From: Crocosphaera watsonii WH 8501
GTDB taxonomy: Bacteria > Cyanobacteriota > Cyanobacteriia > Cyanobacteriales > Microcystaceae
DNA: 64,000 bases
Assembly (NCBI RefSeq): GCF_000167195.1
Contig: NZ_AADV02000002.1
Coordinates: 276,269 to 340,268, forward strand
Reading direction: 5' to 3'
Below the pieces are notes generated by a model. The model was not told the origin of the DNA and did not search any database. It was given only the letters and a program-made list of their open reading frames with translations. Below, in pieces: positions 10,456 to 18,327 of the stretch. The position numbers and the translations under genes are program-made. Numbering within the stretch: the first letter of the stretch is position 1; each line of letters opens with the position of its first letter.

Positions 10456-11895
10456 CTAAGGAGCTTTTAAGTTTTCAGTTGATTTTTTGCTCCCTTTCTT
10501 GATAACATCATGACGAGTTCGTGGGGCTTTTTTGTAACCTTTAATACGTCCGGAAGAAAAACCTCGACGTTTGGGAAATTTGGCGAAAGTCCCCAAGGTC
10601 GTAATTATTCTTGAAAAGTCTCTTTGAACTAGACTAGGGGTGATTTTGATGGATTTATTAGTCTTCAAATACTGTTCCCAATCACGGGGTAAAACCACAG
10701 CTAATTTTCTGGCAGCCCACAAATTTACATAAGAAAGAAGTGTTAGTTTAAACCAATTTTCTTCATGATGTACATCGGGAGTTAAATAAGATGTCATCAA
10801 TAATCTTTGTTTACCAAATCGAAAAAGATGTTCCATGTCATAACGTTGTCGATAACACTGATAACAATCAACTAAACTTAACTCATCGCGCCGAGAACCA
10901 ATAACAATAAGCCACATAGGTTTCCAAATACTATTTCTTTCTTGAGCTCTGACAACAATCTGGAGTAAAGTAAAGGGGTGATTGTTCATTTTATAGTTTT
11001 TAGTTCCTCTCATTAACATCTGTTTCCATCCCGAAATAGTCACTGTTAATTGACGACCTTTTTTCGTTGTAAAGGGAACATGATGAACTTCATCAGGTTC
11101 AGTCCAAGTTTGGTCATCTTTAAGGTCAAATTTATCCCCATACCAACGGGGATGTCCCGAAGTTTTGGCTTGATTTTGGTCCCGAATAAATTGACGATAA
11201 AAAACTCGGTCACTTCTAACTCTTGTAATAGTAACTAGGTCTTCATGCTTAACTTGTTCCCCAATAAAATCCTTTTGGCTGTAGTCACTATCAGCCACTA
11301 AGACAGATAATTTATCAGAAAATAAAGAACTTTGCCAGATTTTTTTTAGTTGTTGATTGCCTTGATTTACTCCTTTATGTTTAGAGGGGACTCGCTCTCC
11401 TGATAAGGGGACAGCCCAAGGGACTTTTTCTGTGTCTATTTGGTCAGGTAAAGCGCAGACAACGGAATAACAATGTCCAATATTAATGGGTTTATTTCCC
11501 TTAATTGGATTGGGGTAATGAATAAAGGTTTTATCCGCTAACATTTCGGCAAACGGTCGTGGACAGGGAGTTGTGTCAATACCAAATAAGTTATAATGTT
11601 TTGAAGTGGGAGAAATTGTTCTCGATACCGCTGAAAATAAAGTCTCAATTCTCTGTTCATAATTAGGGTCAGTTTGAGTGGGTAAAAACTCTTGAATTCC
11701 TCTATATAAACTGTTATAATCTCTTCTAAATAAAGGATTGAGAGACAATTCAACAACTGAGTGAGCTTGTTGGTTACTGGAGAGGGCATCGAGTAATTCT
11801 ATAATAGTTTCTTTTCTAGCTTTTAGTCCTTGGAAGAGGTTAGACCTCCACACCAGGAATTCCTCGACAGACGTAGCCGTTTCATTTTTGGTCAT
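10456..11895 (-). CDS. DDE-type transposase (IS701/IS4-like superfamily)
   Basis: The 479-residue protein shows a plausible DDE triad: Asp in FGIDTTPCPRP, Asp in VLVADSDYSQKDF, and Glu in RQRYDMEHLFRFGKQRLL. The C-terminus is lysine/arginine rich. It resembles the large cyanobacterial transposases sometimes annotated as NF041680, a name given from memory. The frame is uninterrupted and both inverted ends are present, so the element may be active. Its start faces the accessory gene across a ~80-bp divergent promoter region that holds the middle dyad. Confidence 0.85.
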   Translation of the reverse strand: MTKNETATSVEEFLVWRSNLFQGLKARKETIIELLDALSSNQQAHSVVELSLNPLFRRDYNSLYRGIQEFLPTQTDPNYEQRIETLFSAVSRTISPTSKHYNLFGIDTTPCPRPFAEMLADKTFIHYPNPIKGNKPINIGHCYSVVCALPDQIDTEKVPWAVPLSGERVPSKHKGVNQGNQQLKKIWQSSLFSDKLSVLVADSDYSQKDFIGEQVKHEDLVTITRVRSDRVFYRQFIRDQNQAKTSGHPRWYGDKFDLKDDQTWTEPDEVHHVPFTTKKGRQLTVTISGWKQMLMRGTKNYKMNNHPFTLLQIVVRAQERNSIWKPMWLIVIGSRRDELSLVDCYQCYRQRYDMEHLFRFGKQRLLMTSYLTPDVHHEENWFKLTLLSYVNLWAARKLAVVLPRDWEQYLKTNKSIKITPSLVQRDFSRIITTLGTFAKFPKRRGFSSGRIKGYKKAPRTRHDVIKKGSKKSTENLKAP

Positions 11896-11919
11896 TTTTA
11901 AAATTTATTACCTTATAAA

Positions 11920-11940
11920 TTAGCGGAATATATACGCTAA
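11920..11940. promoter_or_regulatory. Dyad TTAGCG-N9-CGCTAA, between transposase and accessory gene
   Basis: Same half sites and 9-bp spacing as the two end copies, located 25 bp upstream of the transposase start and 35 bp upstream of the accessory gene start. A protein bound here could repress both divergent promoters, coupling transposition to element copy number; that role is inferred. Confidence 0.6.
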
Positions 11941-11974
11941 CATCAAAAGAGGTTGTTTGTTACAGTTAAGGCTA

Positions 11975-12370
11975 ATGTCATCACATTCCGAACTTAAGAC
12001 CAGTCAAGATGTCCACCTGAGAGCCAAACAAATTAAGAGTCTAATTCGCTCTCTTAAACAGAAAATAAAGAAAATTGAACGGGAAGGGGAAGTAGCACCA
12101 GCTAATTGTCATATTATTCTTTATCAGGTTAATCGAAAGGGAACAATCTACTGGTATTATAAACTACAGGCTGCTGAATCAATTTTTCCTATGGCCACTA
12201 ATAATGAGAAAAAAACCAAATATAAATATTTAGGACGAGCCGGAAGTTCTGCTCATATTGATGCTGTAGAAAAACTCACTAGAAGAAATCTCATTGATGA
12301 ATTAGAACGAGTCATTCAATCTCTAACTGAAAGCTACTTAGATATCTATATTGGAACCGAAACTGAATGA
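11975..12370 (+). CDS. IS accessory protein of unknown function
   Basis: From ATG at 11975 the protein has 131 residues and no family I recognise. The N-terminal half is strongly basic and helical (HLRAKQIKSLIRSLKQKIKK), the middle is beta-like with aromatic residues (GTIYWYYKLQAAE), and a YKYLGRAGSS segment follows. It lies inside the inverted ends of the IS, divergent from the transposase. The basic helical character would suit DNA binding, and the three dyads are candidate sites, but neither is shown. It could equally be an unrelated passenger gene. Confidence 0.7.
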   Translation: MSSHSELKTSQDVHLRAKQIKSLIRSLKQKIKKIEREGEVAPANCHIILYQVNRKGTIYWYYKLQAAESIFPMATNNEKKTKYKYLGRAGSSAHIDAVEKLTRRNLIDELERVIQSLTESYLDIYIGTETE

Positions 12371-12458
12371 AGCTATTTAATATTTAAAATCCCCTAAAAA
12401 GATGGAAAGAGAGTTTTTAAAATCACCTTAATTCTCTATTTTAGCTCTGGAGATATGT

Positions 12459-12479
12459 TTAGCGTAAAATTTACGCTAA
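12459..12479. promoter_or_regulatory. Dyad TTAGCG-N9-CGCTAA, right IS end
   Basis: Third copy of the dyad, within the right inverted repeat. Half sites are exact; only the A/T-rich nine-base spacer differs from the other two copies. Confidence 0.6.
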
Positions 12480-12502
12480 CAATTGTTTTTTATCCAAAGT
12501 CC

Positions 12503-12620
12503 AAGTATAAGCTACCCAAAGTAAACCTAGCTTGTCATCGGTGCTAAGGCTTTGAAATTGCTCGGTAACAGAATTAACATCGAGAGCCTGAGTGTTAAAA
12601 TTGGGTGCTGTATATACCAT
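12503..12620 (-). pseudogene. Truncated orange-carotenoid-protein-like (OCP N-domain/HCP) gene, 5' end
   Basis: An ATG at 12620 on the minus strand opens MVYTAPNFNTQALDV, then VTEQFQSLSTDDKLGLLWVAYT. This matches my memory of the start of OCP N-terminal domains and helical carotenoid proteins (the LSTDDKLALLW helix). After about 39 residues the frame enters the IS end and stops at 12471. Nothing resembling the rest of the gene is found left of the IS, where the SRPBCC gene ends at 10310. OCP-family proteins bind a keto-carotenoid and quench excess light energy; this copy cannot do so. Confidence 0.7.
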
Positions 12621-12942
12621 GATTTATATTAGAATCTTTGTACACTTAATAGTTAGTTCAGAGTGAGGCTTGTTTGATTGCCTTGCTCCTTTCTTTTTCC
12701 ATTATGTAACATTTCTTTAAGATTTGCAAATAAGCATTATATATACTTGACATAGCCTATTGTATATAGTAATGGAAATCACGTAAATCAGAGGTAGACT
12801 GGGTGACGGGGTGACGGGGTGACGGGGTGACGGGGAGTGTGGGGAGGATGAAGATATGGTTAATTTTTTGTCTTCCCATCCTTAATAGTGATCTATAGTC
12901 TTTAAGCGGTTGTCTATTTCTGTAATATTAATTTTTTGATAT
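12621..12942. other. Intergenic region with GGGTGACG tandem repeat
   Basis: About 320 bp without a gene. It holds the leader of the OCP-like stub and, at 12801-12836, 4-5 head-to-tail copies of the 8-mer GGGTGACG. The repeat is G-rich and strand-biased, like other short tandem repeats in this window (24527-24559, 38021-38078, 43005-43040). Confidence 0.7.
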
Positions 12943-14568
12943 TTAATTAATAGGTAATATAATTTCTGATATTTGTTCAGGGTTACTCCATACTTTTATT
13001 GTAATAGTTTTAGCATCAAGTAATTGTTCTTCGTTGGGGGTTTTTCCTGTTCCTGTATTCAAAGCATAAGCAGGAAAACACGCACCACTTAAACTAAGTC
13101 TTAAACAGCTATCTTTTTTAATTTTGATACAAGTAGGTTGTAAAGCGATAGTTATGGGTAATTTATCTGAGTTTATTCTTATATAACCTTGACTAAAATT
13201 ATAAACTTTTCCGTCGGGTTTTACTTCTGATAAGATGGCACATATATCAAAACTTTCTGTATCTGCTGTACAATAAATTCTAACAAAAGGTGTACCACTA
13301 ATTGATAAATCTTCTGTTAATTTATCAGAGGGATAAGTTATAATATCAAAACGTTCATCTAATTGAGAACGGTCAAATGATCCCGACGGAATACTAGCAT
13401 GACCCCCTAAAGATGGCACTGGCCGCCAAGGATCATGAACAATAATATCATTAACATTATCATCAGGAATATTATCAACTAATTGACCATCATCATCTTT
13501 AACATTAGCTAAACCTTGACTAAAAATATAGTAACTTTTCTCTTGTATTGTTTCCCATTTTTTAGAATATTTCCATTGATTACTTTCCATTTCAAATAAA
13601 GAGATAGGTTGAGAAAATAAGTGATCTATCTCTTTCCCTTTTAAAAAATGATCGAACCAATCAATTTGATATTGATCAACAAAACTAATAGCTGCTTTTG
13701 TGTAGTTTTTGCTACCTATTTTTGAACCCCAAGGAAGATGACCCCAAGGACCAATAATCAAATTTTGAGGATAGATACTCTTAGTTTTCATAGCATTATA
13801 TAGATTAATCGTTCCCCGTAAATAAGGGTCAAACCATCCCCCAATATGTAGCATAGGTAAATCTAGTTTATCTATCAATGTTTTAGGGGATAATTGCGAC
13901 CAATAATCATCAAAATAAGGATGATTAATCCAGTCATGATAAAAAGAATCAGAAGCCAACTCTTTCATCAAGTCTGGATAGGCAATAATGGGGTCTGATA
14001 AGGGTAAATTTCGTGATGCTTTGTAGAGTTTATGGAAAGCGTTAATATCCCCTTTCAATCTAGCTGTTTCGGCCGCTAATTGTATCGCCCAACCCAAATT
14101 AGTTTGTAAACAAAATGCTCCATTTTCATATCCCCAATCATGATATAAATCATAAGCAACCATAGCAGGACATATAGTTTTTAATACTTCTGGTTGAGTG
14201 GCAGCAGCAAATAATTGGGTCATACCTTGATAAGAAAACCCATACATTCCTACATTTCCTGTACTTCCAGGTAAATGAGAAAGCCAATTTATAGTATCAA
14301 AACCATCATCTATTTCCTTAGCAAATAAATTAAACTCTCCTTGAGATGTCCCCCGTCCCCTAACGTCTTGAATCACTACAATATATCCGTGAGAAGCGTA
14401 CCAAATAGGATGAGCATAGACTACGGTAGAGGCTATTTTTTTTCCATAAGGTTGTCTCATCAATAAGATAGGAAAAGACTCGTTGCTCTGGGGTCGATAA
14501 ACATCAGCATCGAGACGCACTCCATCCCGTGTAGTGAAAGATAAAGTTTCTTGTTTAACCTGATACAT
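12943..14568 (-). CDS. CocE/NonD-family alpha/beta hydrolase
   Basis: The 541-residue protein has the Xaa-Pro dipeptidyl-peptidase/cocaine-esterase layout: an N-terminal alpha/beta hydrolase core with LDADVYRPQ, oxyanion region MRQPYGKK, nucleophile elbow MYGFSYQGM (Ser in GFSYQG), a helical cap, catalytic-acid region HIGGWFDPYL, a His region near IIGPWGH, and a C-terminal jelly-roll domain. No signal peptide is seen, so it is likely cytosolic. The substrate (ester, amide or peptide) cannot be told. It is followed on the minus strand by a gap to the IS; the YbjN-like gene lies 28 bp upstream, possibly in one operon. Confidence 0.9.
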   Translation of the reverse strand: MYQVKQETLSFTTRDGVRLDADVYRPQSNESFPILLMRQPYGKKIASTVVYAHPIWYASHGYIVVIQDVRGRGTSQGEFNLFAKEIDDGFDTINWLSHLPGSTGNVGMYGFSYQGMTQLFAAATQPEVLKTICPAMVAYDLYHDWGYENGAFCLQTNLGWAIQLAAETARLKGDINAFHKLYKASRNLPLSDPIIAYPDLMKELASDSFYHDWINHPYFDDYWSQLSPKTLIDKLDLPMLHIGGWFDPYLRGTINLYNAMKTKSIYPQNLIIGPWGHLPWGSKIGSKNYTKAAISFVDQYQIDWFDHFLKGKEIDHLFSQPISLFEMESNQWKYSKKWETIQEKSYYIFSQGLANVKDDDGQLVDNIPDDNVNDIIVHDPWRPVPSLGGHASIPSGSFDRSQLDERFDIITYPSDKLTEDLSISGTPFVRIYCTADTESFDICAILSEVKPDGKVYNFSQGYIRINSDKLPITIALQPTCIKIKKDSCLRLSLSGACFPAYALNTGTGKTPNEEQLLDAKTITIKVWSNPEQISEIILPIN

Positions 14569-14596
14569 TTTTGTGTTTCTAAAGAGTGATAATTAA

Positions 14597-15070
14597 CTAC
14601 TTTGTAACCGAATTACATCCGTAAGTTTCGATTAATTTTTCATCATTATCATCAGCAATAGTAGCCACTAAAGTAATAGCGAGAGAAATTTCCCCTGGAG
14701 ATAAATCCTCAACAGTACGCTGAGTTAAAACAACAATTTGATTATTCATAATTCCGAAACGAGTTTCTAGGGTTTCCTCTCCATTCATCTCCAGTAACTT
14801 GCGCATTAAACCTAATTCATCTTGAGCAGGAAGGGTTAAGACTGGGGACCAAACCGTTAACAAATCTTCTTCCTTTTCTCCTGTTAGCTGAACATAAGTT
14901 TCTACACTACCATATTGAAACTTCCAGAGGTATCCTTGCTCATCATGATGTACCATCGCACTATCATTTTCTTGTAAACTATCGATAACTGTTTCTATGG
15001 CTTCTTGATGGCTGATTTCGGTGCTAGTAAAATTATCGGGTAAGGTGTATTCTGTGGTTGAGTTAGTCAT
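14597..15070 (-). CDS. YbjN / type III secretion chaperone-like fold protein
   Basis: A 157-residue acidic, soluble protein. The pattern of a DSLQENDSAMVHHDEQGYLWKF strand region, a VWSPVLTLP strand, a LLEMNGEETLETRFGI helix and a RTVEDLSPGEISLAI helix resembles YbjN/T3SS-chaperone-like proteins that are frequent in cyanobacteria. The family call is by pattern and uncertain; no catalytic residues are expected. Divergent from the TetR gene and 28 bp upstream of the CocE hydrolase gene on the same strand. Confidence 0.7.
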   Translation of the reverse strand: MTNSTTEYTLPDNFTSTEISHQEAIETVIDSLQENDSAMVHHDEQGYLWKFQYGSVETYVQLTGEKEEDLLTVWSPVLTLPAQDELGLMRKLLEMNGEETLETRFGIMNNQIVVLTQRTVEDLSPGEISLAITLVATIADDNDEKLIETYGCNSVTK

Positions 15071-15201
15071 AATAAACCAATAATGGTGAGTGAGTTGAGG
15101 GCATACTGTCCTATTATCTCTTGTTAAGGGAAAGAAAAAACAACTTTTGTGAAGATATTTAAAAATTTAGGCCCTCTTGGGAGAAAATAGTCTGAGTCCT
15201 T

Positions 15202-15852
15202 ATGCTTATGATTATGGTAATGTCAGGTTTTCGATCTACTTTTGTCTCTAAAACCCTTAATACCTCTAATACAGAAGAAGATACACGATCGCGTATTCTC
15301 AAAGCAGCTTTACGTCTATTTGCTGCTCAAGGCTATGATGGTACAACTACCAAAGAGTTAGCTAAGAAGGCAAAGGTAGCAGAAGGAACCATCTTCCGTT
15401 ATTTTCCTAATAAAAAAGCTGTTTTAATCGAAGTTGCTACGGAGGGGTGGGTGGAAATTTTAACGGACTTATTAACAGAATTAAGCGAGATGGGAAACTA
15501 TAAAGCAGTTAGGGAAGTTATGCGACGACGGGTGTTAAGAATGCAGGAAAATAATGATTTATTAAGAGTCTGTTTTATCGAGGCACAATTTCATCCAGAA
15601 TTACAGGAAAAAATACAGTCAGAAGTGATTATTAAAATGACAGATGTAGCAGAAGCTTTCTTTGAAACAGCTATGGAACAAGGCATTTATCGTCCCATGA
15701 ATCCTAAAATTGTTGCTCAAGTTTTCTTAGGAATGTTTGCCATTGCCGGGTTTTCTTCGCAGACAATTATTTCTCCAGAAGCATCTCCCAAAGCCTTACA
15801 AGAAATGGCAGAAGGTATTGCTGATATCTTTCTCCATGGGGTTTTAGCTTAA
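15202..15852 (+). CDS. TetR/AcrR-family transcriptional regulator
   Basis: The 216-residue protein has a classical TetR N-terminal helix-turn-helix: RSRILKAALRLFAAQGYDGT, then KELAKKAKVAEGTIFRYFPNKKAVL. The C-terminal ligand-binding half is alpha-helical and not identifiable by eye. The first ~25 residues precede the domain and include alternative Met starts. Targets are unknown; nearest genes are the divergent YbjN-like protein and the convergent thioredoxin gene. Confidence 0.92.
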   Translation: MLMIMVMSGFRSTFVSKTLNTSNTEEDTRSRILKAALRLFAAQGYDGTTTKELAKKAKVAEGTIFRYFPNKKAVLIEVATEGWVEILTDLLTELSEMGNYKAVREVMRRRVLRMQENNDLLRVCFIEAQFHPELQEKIQSEVIIKMTDVAEAFFETAMEQGIYRPMNPKIVAQVFLGMFAIAGFSSQTIISPEASPKALQEMAEGIADIFLHGVLA

Positions 15853-15887
15853 CAATTAACAATTAATAATTAACAATTAACAATTAT
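15853..15887. repeat. AACAATTA tandem repeat
   Basis: Head-to-tail AACAATT(A) units fill the start of the gap between the convergent TetR and thioredoxin genes. No function is apparent. Confidence 0.6.
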
Positions 15888-15942
15888 TTTTCCCTAGTAG
15901 AAAGTGAGAATGAAGATAAAAATTCTTCATTCTACATTCTAC

Positions 15943-16494
15943 TTATCCAGACTTAGCCTGGGAGCTATGACTACGAGGATCACTAATGGGGTTATTGGGG
16001 CTTTTTAAATCCGAGGTTTCTCCGGTGGAAGCGGCGTAAGGTAAGGTTTGATGGTCAATTAAGGCTTCTAAGTTTGCTTGCATAACGGATGAAGGTTGTT
16101 CGCCGATCGCTTGGGCGATCTCTTTTCCTTGATCGTCGATAAAGACAAAATGAGGGATACCATCCACCCGATAACGCAAAATTTCGGGTAACCATTTATT
16201 ATTATCCACGTTGAACATGACAAAGTTGACCGAATCTCCATATTTCTGCTTTAATTGAGCTAATTCTGGAGCCATAGCCTGGCAACTGGTACACCAATCA
16301 GCATAAAATTCTGTTAAGGTGGGTTTCCCGTTGGCGATCGCTACTTCTATGGGGGTTGAGTCTTTGGCTTGACTTTCTAGAGAAACGGAGCCAGTTTGGG
16401 TTTGAAAGCCAAAAAATATCGCTATACTAAGGGTAATGGCAGCAACAGCGATAAGGGTATTTCTGATACGATTAGCATTAACAACTTCAGACAT
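15943..16494 (-). CDS. txlA: Membrane-anchored thioredoxin-like protein (TxlA/HCF164 type)
   Basis: The 183-residue protein has one N-terminal membrane segment (residues ~11-28) and a thioredoxin fold with active site YADWCTSCQAMAPELAQLKQKYG (CTSC). The cis-Pro region is VDGIPHFVFID. This layout matches cyanobacterial TxlA and plant HCF164, which sit in the thylakoid membrane facing the lumen and supply reductant for cytochrome b6f assembly. The gene symbol is by analogy. The tail after residue ~155 is low complexity. Confidence 0.85.
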   Translation of the reverse strand: MSEVVNANRIRNTLIAVAAITLSIAIFFGFQTQTGSVSLESQAKDSTPIEVAIANGKPTLTEFYADWCTSCQAMAPELAQLKQKYGDSVNFVMFNVDNNKWLPEILRYRVDGIPHFVFIDDQGKEIAQAIGEQPSSVMQANLEALIDHQTLPYAASTGETSDLKSPNNPISDPRSHSSQAKSG

Positions 16495-16592
16495 ATAAGT
16501 TCTTAAACAAAAAAAATTTTAACCTCTTATCCATTTTATAATATTTCCTCTACTTTGAAAGCTGATATCAATTAGTCGCCTTAAATTTAACC

Positions 16593-16997
16593 ATGAAAAA
16601 ACGAGTTACTCTTACTTTTCCTAAGCGTACAGTACAAATGCCGTTAACCTATCGTTTGGCAAGAGATTTTGATATTGCTGCTAACATTATTCGCGCTCAA
16701 GTTGCTCCTAATCAAGTGGGAAAGTTAGTGTTAGAATTGTTGGGGGATATTGATGCGATCGAAGCAGCTATTGATTGGATGCAATCTCAGGAGATTGATG
16801 TTTCTTTAGCTAGTCGTGAAATTAGTATTAATGAGGAAAAATGTGTGGACTGTGGTTTGTGTACCGGAGTCTGTCCCACAGAAGCTTTAATACTTGAGGC
16901 AGATACTTTTAAGTTATCCTTTCGGCGTTCCCTTTGTATTGTTTGTGAACAGTGTATTCCTGCTTGTCCGGTGCAAGCAATTTCTACTACTTTCTAA
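16593..16997 (+). CDS. NIL-domain 2[4Fe-4S] ferredoxin-like protein
   Basis: The 134-residue protein has an N-terminal NIL/ACT-like domain (residues ~1-75) and two C-terminal iron-sulfur motifs, CVDCGLCTGVCPTEA and CIVCEQCIPACPVQA. Both have the CxxCxxCxxxCP pattern of [4Fe-4S] ferredoxins. NIL-ferredoxins occur widely in cyanobacteria and methanogens and are linked to sulfur or methionine metabolism. The gene ends ~27 bp before the cobalamin riboswitch. Confidence 0.92.
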   Translation: MKKRVTLTFPKRTVQMPLTYRLARDFDIAANIIRAQVAPNQVGKLVLELLGDIDAIEAAIDWMQSQEIDVSLASREISINEEKCVDCGLCTGVCPTEALILEADTFKLSFRRSLCIVCEQCIPACPVQAISTTF

Positions 16998-17023
16998 TAG
17001 TATAGAAATATGATAAGCTACTA

Positions 17024-17160
17024 AGGTATTCGGTTCTAATGGAGATCAGCCATTAGAGTTAACGGGGAAAGATCGGTGTAAATCCGTCGCTGTCCCGCAA
17101 CTGTGATGAGATTAGTCTTGAAGAAATCTCTTAGTCAGAATGCCCGCCGATAAGTTAATC
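17024..17160 (+). promoter_or_regulatory. Cobalamin (B12) riboswitch aptamer
   Basis: The core shows the conserved B12 aptamer blocks in order: CGGGGAAAGATCGGTG, AAATCCGTCGCTGTCCCGCA, ACTGTGATGAG, and AGTCAGAATGCCCGCCGA. These match the class consensus as I know it. Riboswitches of this class shut off cobalt/cobalamin uptake or synthesis genes when adenosylcobalamin is bound. Here no recognisable cobalamin gene follows; the next genes are small and unknown (17580-18207). Confidence 0.9.
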
Positions 17161-17579
17161 CACGTTCGTAATCGTCTGCTAGGTACAGATTGTGGTCAAT
17201 ATGATTAGTCTGGGGAAGTATTCTCCTCAAAGGTTTTTTGTTCAAAAGAGGGCTATAGATTCGTGTTTGGAAGTCTTGCCCCAATCCCCAAAAGTTTATT
17301 GCCAACGATGACTTAGAAAATGAGACTTGAATCCATTCCTAATTTTTGGCAATTCTAAGTCTCAGTTTATAACCTTTTATAACCTGTTATGAGTTGTTGT
17401 ACAGGTGTTTAACCTATCTTACCTAATCCCAAAGCCTCTCATAGAAACCCCTTTTAACTTGTAGTGGTCAAAACCTTGACCTGAAAGGTTTTGACGATAT
17501 TTAGTCAGTTTCAGATAAAGGGGGTATTAAAACCGGATTTGGTATAAAAAGAATCTTGAGAAAAAAAGGAGAGAAATTG
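17161..17579 (+). other. Long leader between riboswitch and small operon
   Basis: About 420 bp without a convincing gene. It includes a possible weak hairpin with a T-run (about 17213-17242) that could be the riboswitch's expression platform, and a perfect 11-bp hairpin at 17467-17495 (GTCAAAACCTT arms, 7-base loop) without a U-run. I saw no remains of a cobalamin transport or synthesis gene in any frame. Confidence 0.5.
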
Positions 17580-17732
17580 ATGCAAAAATCGAGTGTATTT
17601 TCTAAAATCAGGTTGACAGTATTGACCTTGAATTCAAATCTGTTTGGTTTATCAATAGATGAGAGCAAACAGCTTTATCCAGAGCAATGGACTACTGCTC
17701 CCATCCTGTCGCTAGATATCAAGCGTGTTTAG
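17580..17732 (+). CDS. 50-aa unknown protein, first gene of small operon
   Basis: ATG at 17580 has a good Shine-Dalgarno sequence (AGGAGAG) just upstream and encodes 50 residues starting MQKSSVFSKIRLTVLTLN and ending ILSLDIKRV. The stop at 17730-17732 overlaps the ribosome-binding site (AGGAGGT) of the next gene, which starts 10 bp later, so the two are probably translated together. No family is recognised. The first ~25 residues are moderately hydrophobic but not a clear signal peptide. Confidence 0.6.
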   Translation: MQKSSVFSKIRLTVLTLNSNLFGLSIDESKQLYPEQWTTAPILSLDIKRV

Positions 17733-17742
17733 GAGGTACCGA

Positions 17743-18207
17743 ATGAGTGAAGTAGCTGATAGATCGAATTGGCATCAAGATTTTATTGCCAGTAACTTGC
17801 TGGTCCTTGGCTATAATGCTTGGGCTGGTCATCTTAGTCAGAAGCGTGGAGCGATCGTTTGCAGCCTGAATTCTCCGATGGTGGGTGTTGCTGGCGAATC
17901 ATTCAAAACTTATTTTATCGGACGTTCTCGCCTTGTGCCGTTTTTGAATGCTTGGTTAAAGGCTCCTGAGAGGGCAATTTTGCCCCATCACTTTATGATT
18001 GCTCATATCTTAGAAGTTGTCGATAATTATTCTCCAACCAGAGAAATTGTTTTCTTGCTGGAGTCTTTCGATGAGGCAACGTTCTTTTACTTGAAAAACC
18101 TACCCATTACACCACCTCAATGCTACGAGCAAGTACGTAAAACTTGGGATGAATTCCAGCCAGGAGTGAATGCTTGGCAAGATGAACAACTTCCAAGGGT
18201 CGATTAA
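17743..18207 (+). CDS. 154-aa protein of unknown function downstream of riboswitch
   Basis: The start at 17743 (MSEVADRSNWHQDF) is chosen because a strong AGGAGGT lies 5 bp upstream; a longer frame opens at 17725 without such a site. The protein is soluble, rich in aromatic residues, with segments such as SNLLVLGYNAWAGHLSQKRG, FIGRSRLVPFLNAWLKAPE and REIVFLLESFDEATFFYLK. I recognise no family. By eye its codon use is more GC-rich than neighbouring accessory genes, which may point to transfer. The adjacent 50-aa gene and upstream riboswitch are the only context. Confidence 0.75.
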   Translation: MSEVADRSNWHQDFIASNLLVLGYNAWAGHLSQKRGAIVCSLNSPMVGVAGESFKTYFIGRSRLVPFLNAWLKAPERAILPHHFMIAHILEVVDNYSPTREIVFLLESFDEATFFYLKNLPITPPQCYEQVRKTWDEFQPGVNAWQDEQLPRVD

Positions 18208-18327
18208 GGTAGTCCAGGAGCTAGGGTGTTCAATTTGTGGGAATTTGCACAAAAATCGTTTGCTCTACTTTCCTCCTGTGGGAATGGTTTGAAACGCCGA
18301 TTACCACAGGACACAAACCCAAAAGAG

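Larger units (their letters stand above)
10330..12502. mobile_element. Insertion sequence with 46-bp inverted ends, transposase plus accessory gene
   Basis: Bases 10330-10375 and 12457-12502 are imperfect inverted repeats (41 of 46 identical by eye). They bound a minus-strand transposase and a divergent plus-strand gene. Each end carries the dyad TTAGCG-N9-CGCTAA, and a third copy sits in the divergent promoter region. I see no convincing target-site duplication. The right end cuts an OCP-like gene (12503-12620) whose remainder is absent on the left side, so insertion was accompanied or followed by deletion or rearrangement. Confidence 0.8.

Noticed and set aside
12801-12836. GGGTGACG tandem array considered as CRISPR
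   Set aside because: Units are 8 bp head to tail with no spacers; simple tandem repeat.
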